Shown here: in pieces, positions 62,420-64,000 of the stretch
Numbering within the stretch: the first letter of the stretch is position 1
How the letters are laid out: the number at the start of each line of letters is the position of its first letter
Assembly: GCA_963732695.1 (NCBI GenBank)
Contig: CAVTAP010000021.1
Span: forward strand, 124,001-188,000
DNA from: CADEDH01 sp963732695
GTDB taxonomy: Bacteria; Actinomycetota; Acidimicrobiia; Acidimicrobiales; SZUA-35
Length of the DNA: 64,000 nt
Reading direction: 5' to 3'
Program-made: the position numbers and the translations under genes
The notes under the pieces: generated by a model
The model's database searches: none
What the model was told of the DNA's origin: nothing
Seen by the model: only the letters and a program-made list of their open reading frames with translations

Positions 62420-63451
62420 CTATCCTGCCTTCTCCGCCGGGGCCAGCTCCAGCCGCAGGTCGTCGCCCAGCCGGCGTACATCGAGCAGGCGGAGACGTGC
62501 CATATCGGCCATGGTGGCCGCCCCCGGCCCCCGGAACAAGCCGGCCCCGTCGTCTCCTCCCGACAGGGCGGGGGCCAGATAGACGACATAGCGGTCCACC
62601 AGGCCGGACCGGTGGAACCGGCCGGCCACGTCGGCCCCGCCCTCCACCATCAGCTGCACCACCTGGCGGGCCCCGAGGTCGTCGAGCACGGCCTCCAGAT
62701 CTCCCCCGGTCTCCAGGCAGGGATGCACGGCGGCCCCCTCGGGGGCCCGACCCAGCACCACCCGCAGCGGCTCCCGGGGCGGCGCCCCGTCGGACGCCAG
62801 CACGCCTCGCACGGTGAGACGGGGATCGTCGGCCCGCACGGTGCCCGCCCCCACGAGGACGGCATCGGAGGCGGCCCGCAGCTGATGGGCGTCGTGGCGG
62901 GCCTCGGGGCCGGTGATCCACTGGCTGGTGCCGTCGGCCGCCGCCGTGCGCCCGTCGAGCGTGGCCGCCAGCTTCAGCACCACCCACGGCCGGCCCGTGC
63001 GCCGGTGGTGGAGGTAGGGGGCGAGCTGGTCTTCCACCTGCTCGGCCCAGGGGCCCACGATCACCTCGATCCCGGCCTCCCGGAGCTGGGCCAGGCCGTT
63101 GCCCCCGACCTTCGGGTCGGGGTCGGTCACCCCCACCACCACCCGGGCCACCCCGGCGGCGATCACGGCGTCGGTGCAGGGCGGGGTGCGGCCGTGATGG
63201 CAGCACGGCTCGAGCGTCACGTAGAGCGTGCCGTGGCGGGCCCTCTCCCCCGCCCGGGCCAGCACCTCCCGCTCGGCGTGGTTGCCGCCGGGCCGCCGGG
63301 TGGATCCCTCCCAGCTCGTGCCGTCGGCGGCCACCAGCACGGCGCCGACCCAGGGGTTGGGCGGGGCCAGGAGCCGGCTGTGGGCCGCCCGGGCCACGGC
63401 CCGGGCCATGAAGGCGGCGTCGTCGGGTACGAGGTCGGGCTCGATCAGCAC
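62420..63451 (-). CDS. ribD: Bifunctional riboflavin-specific deaminase / reductase
   Basis: RibD deaminates and then reduces the pyrimidine intermediate of riboflavin synthesis. The 343-residue protein has the deaminase domain first, with the zinc ligands in GGNHAEREVLARAG and EPCCHHGRTPPC, and the reductase domain from about residue 150 with WVVLKLAATLDGRTAAADG and RADDPRLTVR. The length is normal. A 9-bp hairpin lies 34 bases before the start (63485-63509), but no FMN riboswitch consensus is seen. Confidence 0.95.
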   Translation of the reverse strand: MLIEPDLVPDDAAFMARAVARAAHSRLLAPPNPWVGAVLVAADGTSWEGSTRRPGGNHAEREVLARAGERARHGTLYVTLEPCCHHGRTPPCTDAVIAAGVARVVVGVTDPDPKVGGNGLAQLREAGIEVIVGPWAEQVEDQLAPYLHHRRTGRPWVVLKLAATLDGRTAAADGTSQWITGPEARHDAHQLRAASDAVLVGAGTVRADDPRLTVRGVLASDGAPPREPLRVVLGRAPEGAAVHPCLETGGDLEAVLDDLGARQVVQLMVEGGADVAGRFHRSGLVDRYVVYLAPALSGGDDGAGLFRGPGAATMADMARLRLLDVRRLGDDLRLELAPAEKAG

Positions 63452-63484
63452 GGGTGGTGCTCCGGTAGGCCGAAGGGGTCGGAT

Positions 63485-63509
63485 GCGGGGGCCGATCGGC
63501 GGCCCCCGC
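63485..63509 (-). terminator. Hairpin between moaB and ribD
   Basis: GCGGGGGCC and GGCCCCCGC form a 9-bp perfect stem around a 7-base loop. It may terminate the moaB transcript or modulate ribD. Smaller CTTCGG-type hairpins lie at 63530-63560. Confidence 0.5.
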
Positions 63510-63583
63510 CGCGGAGGCTAGCGTGTCCCCTTCGGAGAAGGCAGACCTTCGGGCTGCTTGGAGTTTCGCCTGCGGCGGAACAT

Positions 63584-64000
63584 CTAGTGGGGCCGCCCGC
63601 CGGCCATGAGATCGACGGCGTGACCCAGCACGTCGAGCACGGCCTCCAGCGTCTCGATGGCCCCCTTGGTGGAGCCCGGCGTGTTGAGGATCAGGGCCGT
63701 GCCCCGGGTGCCGGCGATGGCCCGGCTGAGCCGGCCCAGGCCGGCGGGGTTCACCGTCCGCATGGCCTCGGCCATGCCCGGGGCCTGGCGCTCCAGGGCC
63801 AGGGCCGTGCCCTCGGGGGTGAGATCGCGGGGCCCGAAGCCGGTGCCGCCGGTGGTGACGATCACGCCGGTGAACCCGTCGGCCAGCTCTACCAGGGTGC
63901 TGTGCACGCTCTCGATCCCGTCGGCCACGATCCGGTGGTCGACCACCGACCAGCCGGCCTCGGCCAGGCGGGCCTTCAGGGCTTCGCCCGACGCGTCCTG
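63584..64000 (-). CDS. moaB: MogA/MoaB family molybdenum cofactor biosynthesis protein (5' truncated)
   Basis: This is the C-terminal 138 residues of a molybdopterin adenylyltransferase-type protein; the start lies beyond the window end. The frame is open to base 64000. Visible family motifs are DASGEALKARLAEAGWSVVD at the cut edge, VIVTTGGTGFGPRDLTPEGT and NTPGSTKGAIETLEAVLDVL. The TTGGTG block is the hallmark of the MogA/MoaB fold. It may supply cofactor for molybdenum enzymes such as that at 11217-13472. Its neighbour ribD follows on the same strand after 132 bases. Confidence 0.9.
   Translation of the reverse strand, partial: QDASGEALKARLAEAGWSVVDHRIVADGIESVHSTLVELADGFTGVIVTTGGTGFGPRDLTPEGTALALERQAPGMAEAMRTVNPAGLGRLSRAIAGTRGTALILNTPGSTKGAIETLEAVLDVLGHAVDLMAGGRPH

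Noticed and set aside
63452..63583. An FMN riboswitch before ribD
   Set aside because: The conserved RFN blocks are absent; only simple hairpins are seen.

Overview
The window is high-GC DNA (third codon positions are almost all G or C) from an actinobacterial chromosome. The 16S gene (about 36148-37669, minus), a roughly 3.05 kb 23S gene with extra sequence where Actinobacteria carry the domain III insertion, and actinobacterial gene neighbourhoods (scpA-scpB-rluB; tlyA-nadK-recN; argCJBDFRH; mpg and tyrS beside rrn; DUF1844-infC-rpmI-rplT-pheST) all fit. My impression of the 16S is class Acidimicrobiia, but that is an inference and was not tested by alignment. Nearly everything is core metabolism and information processing. 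I see no phage, insertion sequence, CRISPR array or complete accessory system.

Layout. 1-1763: the tail of a cyclopropane synthase-type methyltransferase and ispH. 1823-8239 (minus): scpA, scpB, rluB, aroH, tyrA, cmk and plsC, a tightly packed run for chromosome segregation, pseudouridylation, tyrosine synthesis, nucleotide and lipid metabolism. 8354-9340: trpS. 9344-13472 (minus): a molybdenum hydroxylase large subunit and a two-subunit Rieske dioxygenase, the most accessory-looking block. 13576-16350 (minus): pyrG, a Nudix hydrolase and an HD protein. 16440-19645 (plus): an acuI-like reductase, a serine hydrolase and an AcpH-like protein. 19632-23309 (minus): a small dimeric alpha/beta-barrel protein, tlyA, nadK and recN. 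23336-29129: a histone-H1-like protein, a DinB-like protein, a two-domain methyltransferase, a DhnA-type aldolase and a TPR protein with a 20-residue tandem repeat. 29405-32525 (plus): wecB, an alpha/alpha-toroid protein and a wecG/tagA glycosyltransferase, translationally coupled. 32589-38088 (minus): one rRNA operon with terminator, promoter and both RNase III processing stems, and no spacer tRNA. 38164-42861: tyrS, a small membrane protein, a Nudix protein, mpg and argH. 42890-48776 (minus): the rest of the arginine operon behind an ArgR-like operator. 49091-50823: a MaoC-like protein and udk. 50902-60018 (minus): a GGDEF/EAL relic, DUF1844, infC, rpmI, rplT, pheS, pheT and pepF. 60278-64000 (minus): moaB (cut by the window end), ribD, ribE, ribBA and a cold-shock-like protein.

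Four themes recur. First, a TANNNT -10 box lies 6-9 nt before the start codon of many first genes, a pattern of leaderless transcripts. Second, large palindromes sit between convergent genes. Third, infC appears to start at ATA, because no ordinary start codon exists in its frame after an upstream stop. Fourth, several genes carry apparent single-base frameshifts: clear in tyrS, in the 3' end of the AcpH-like gene and in the H1-like gene, compensated inside the TPR repeats, and possible in the scpB tail. Several fall in or beside short G/C runs, so assembly indel error is the simplest explanation, and they should be checked against reads before any biology is built on them. I did not find a convincing new multi-gene system. 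The best leads are the H1-like and TPR repeat proteins, the ATA start, the ScpB tail and the 48-bp perfect palindrome.
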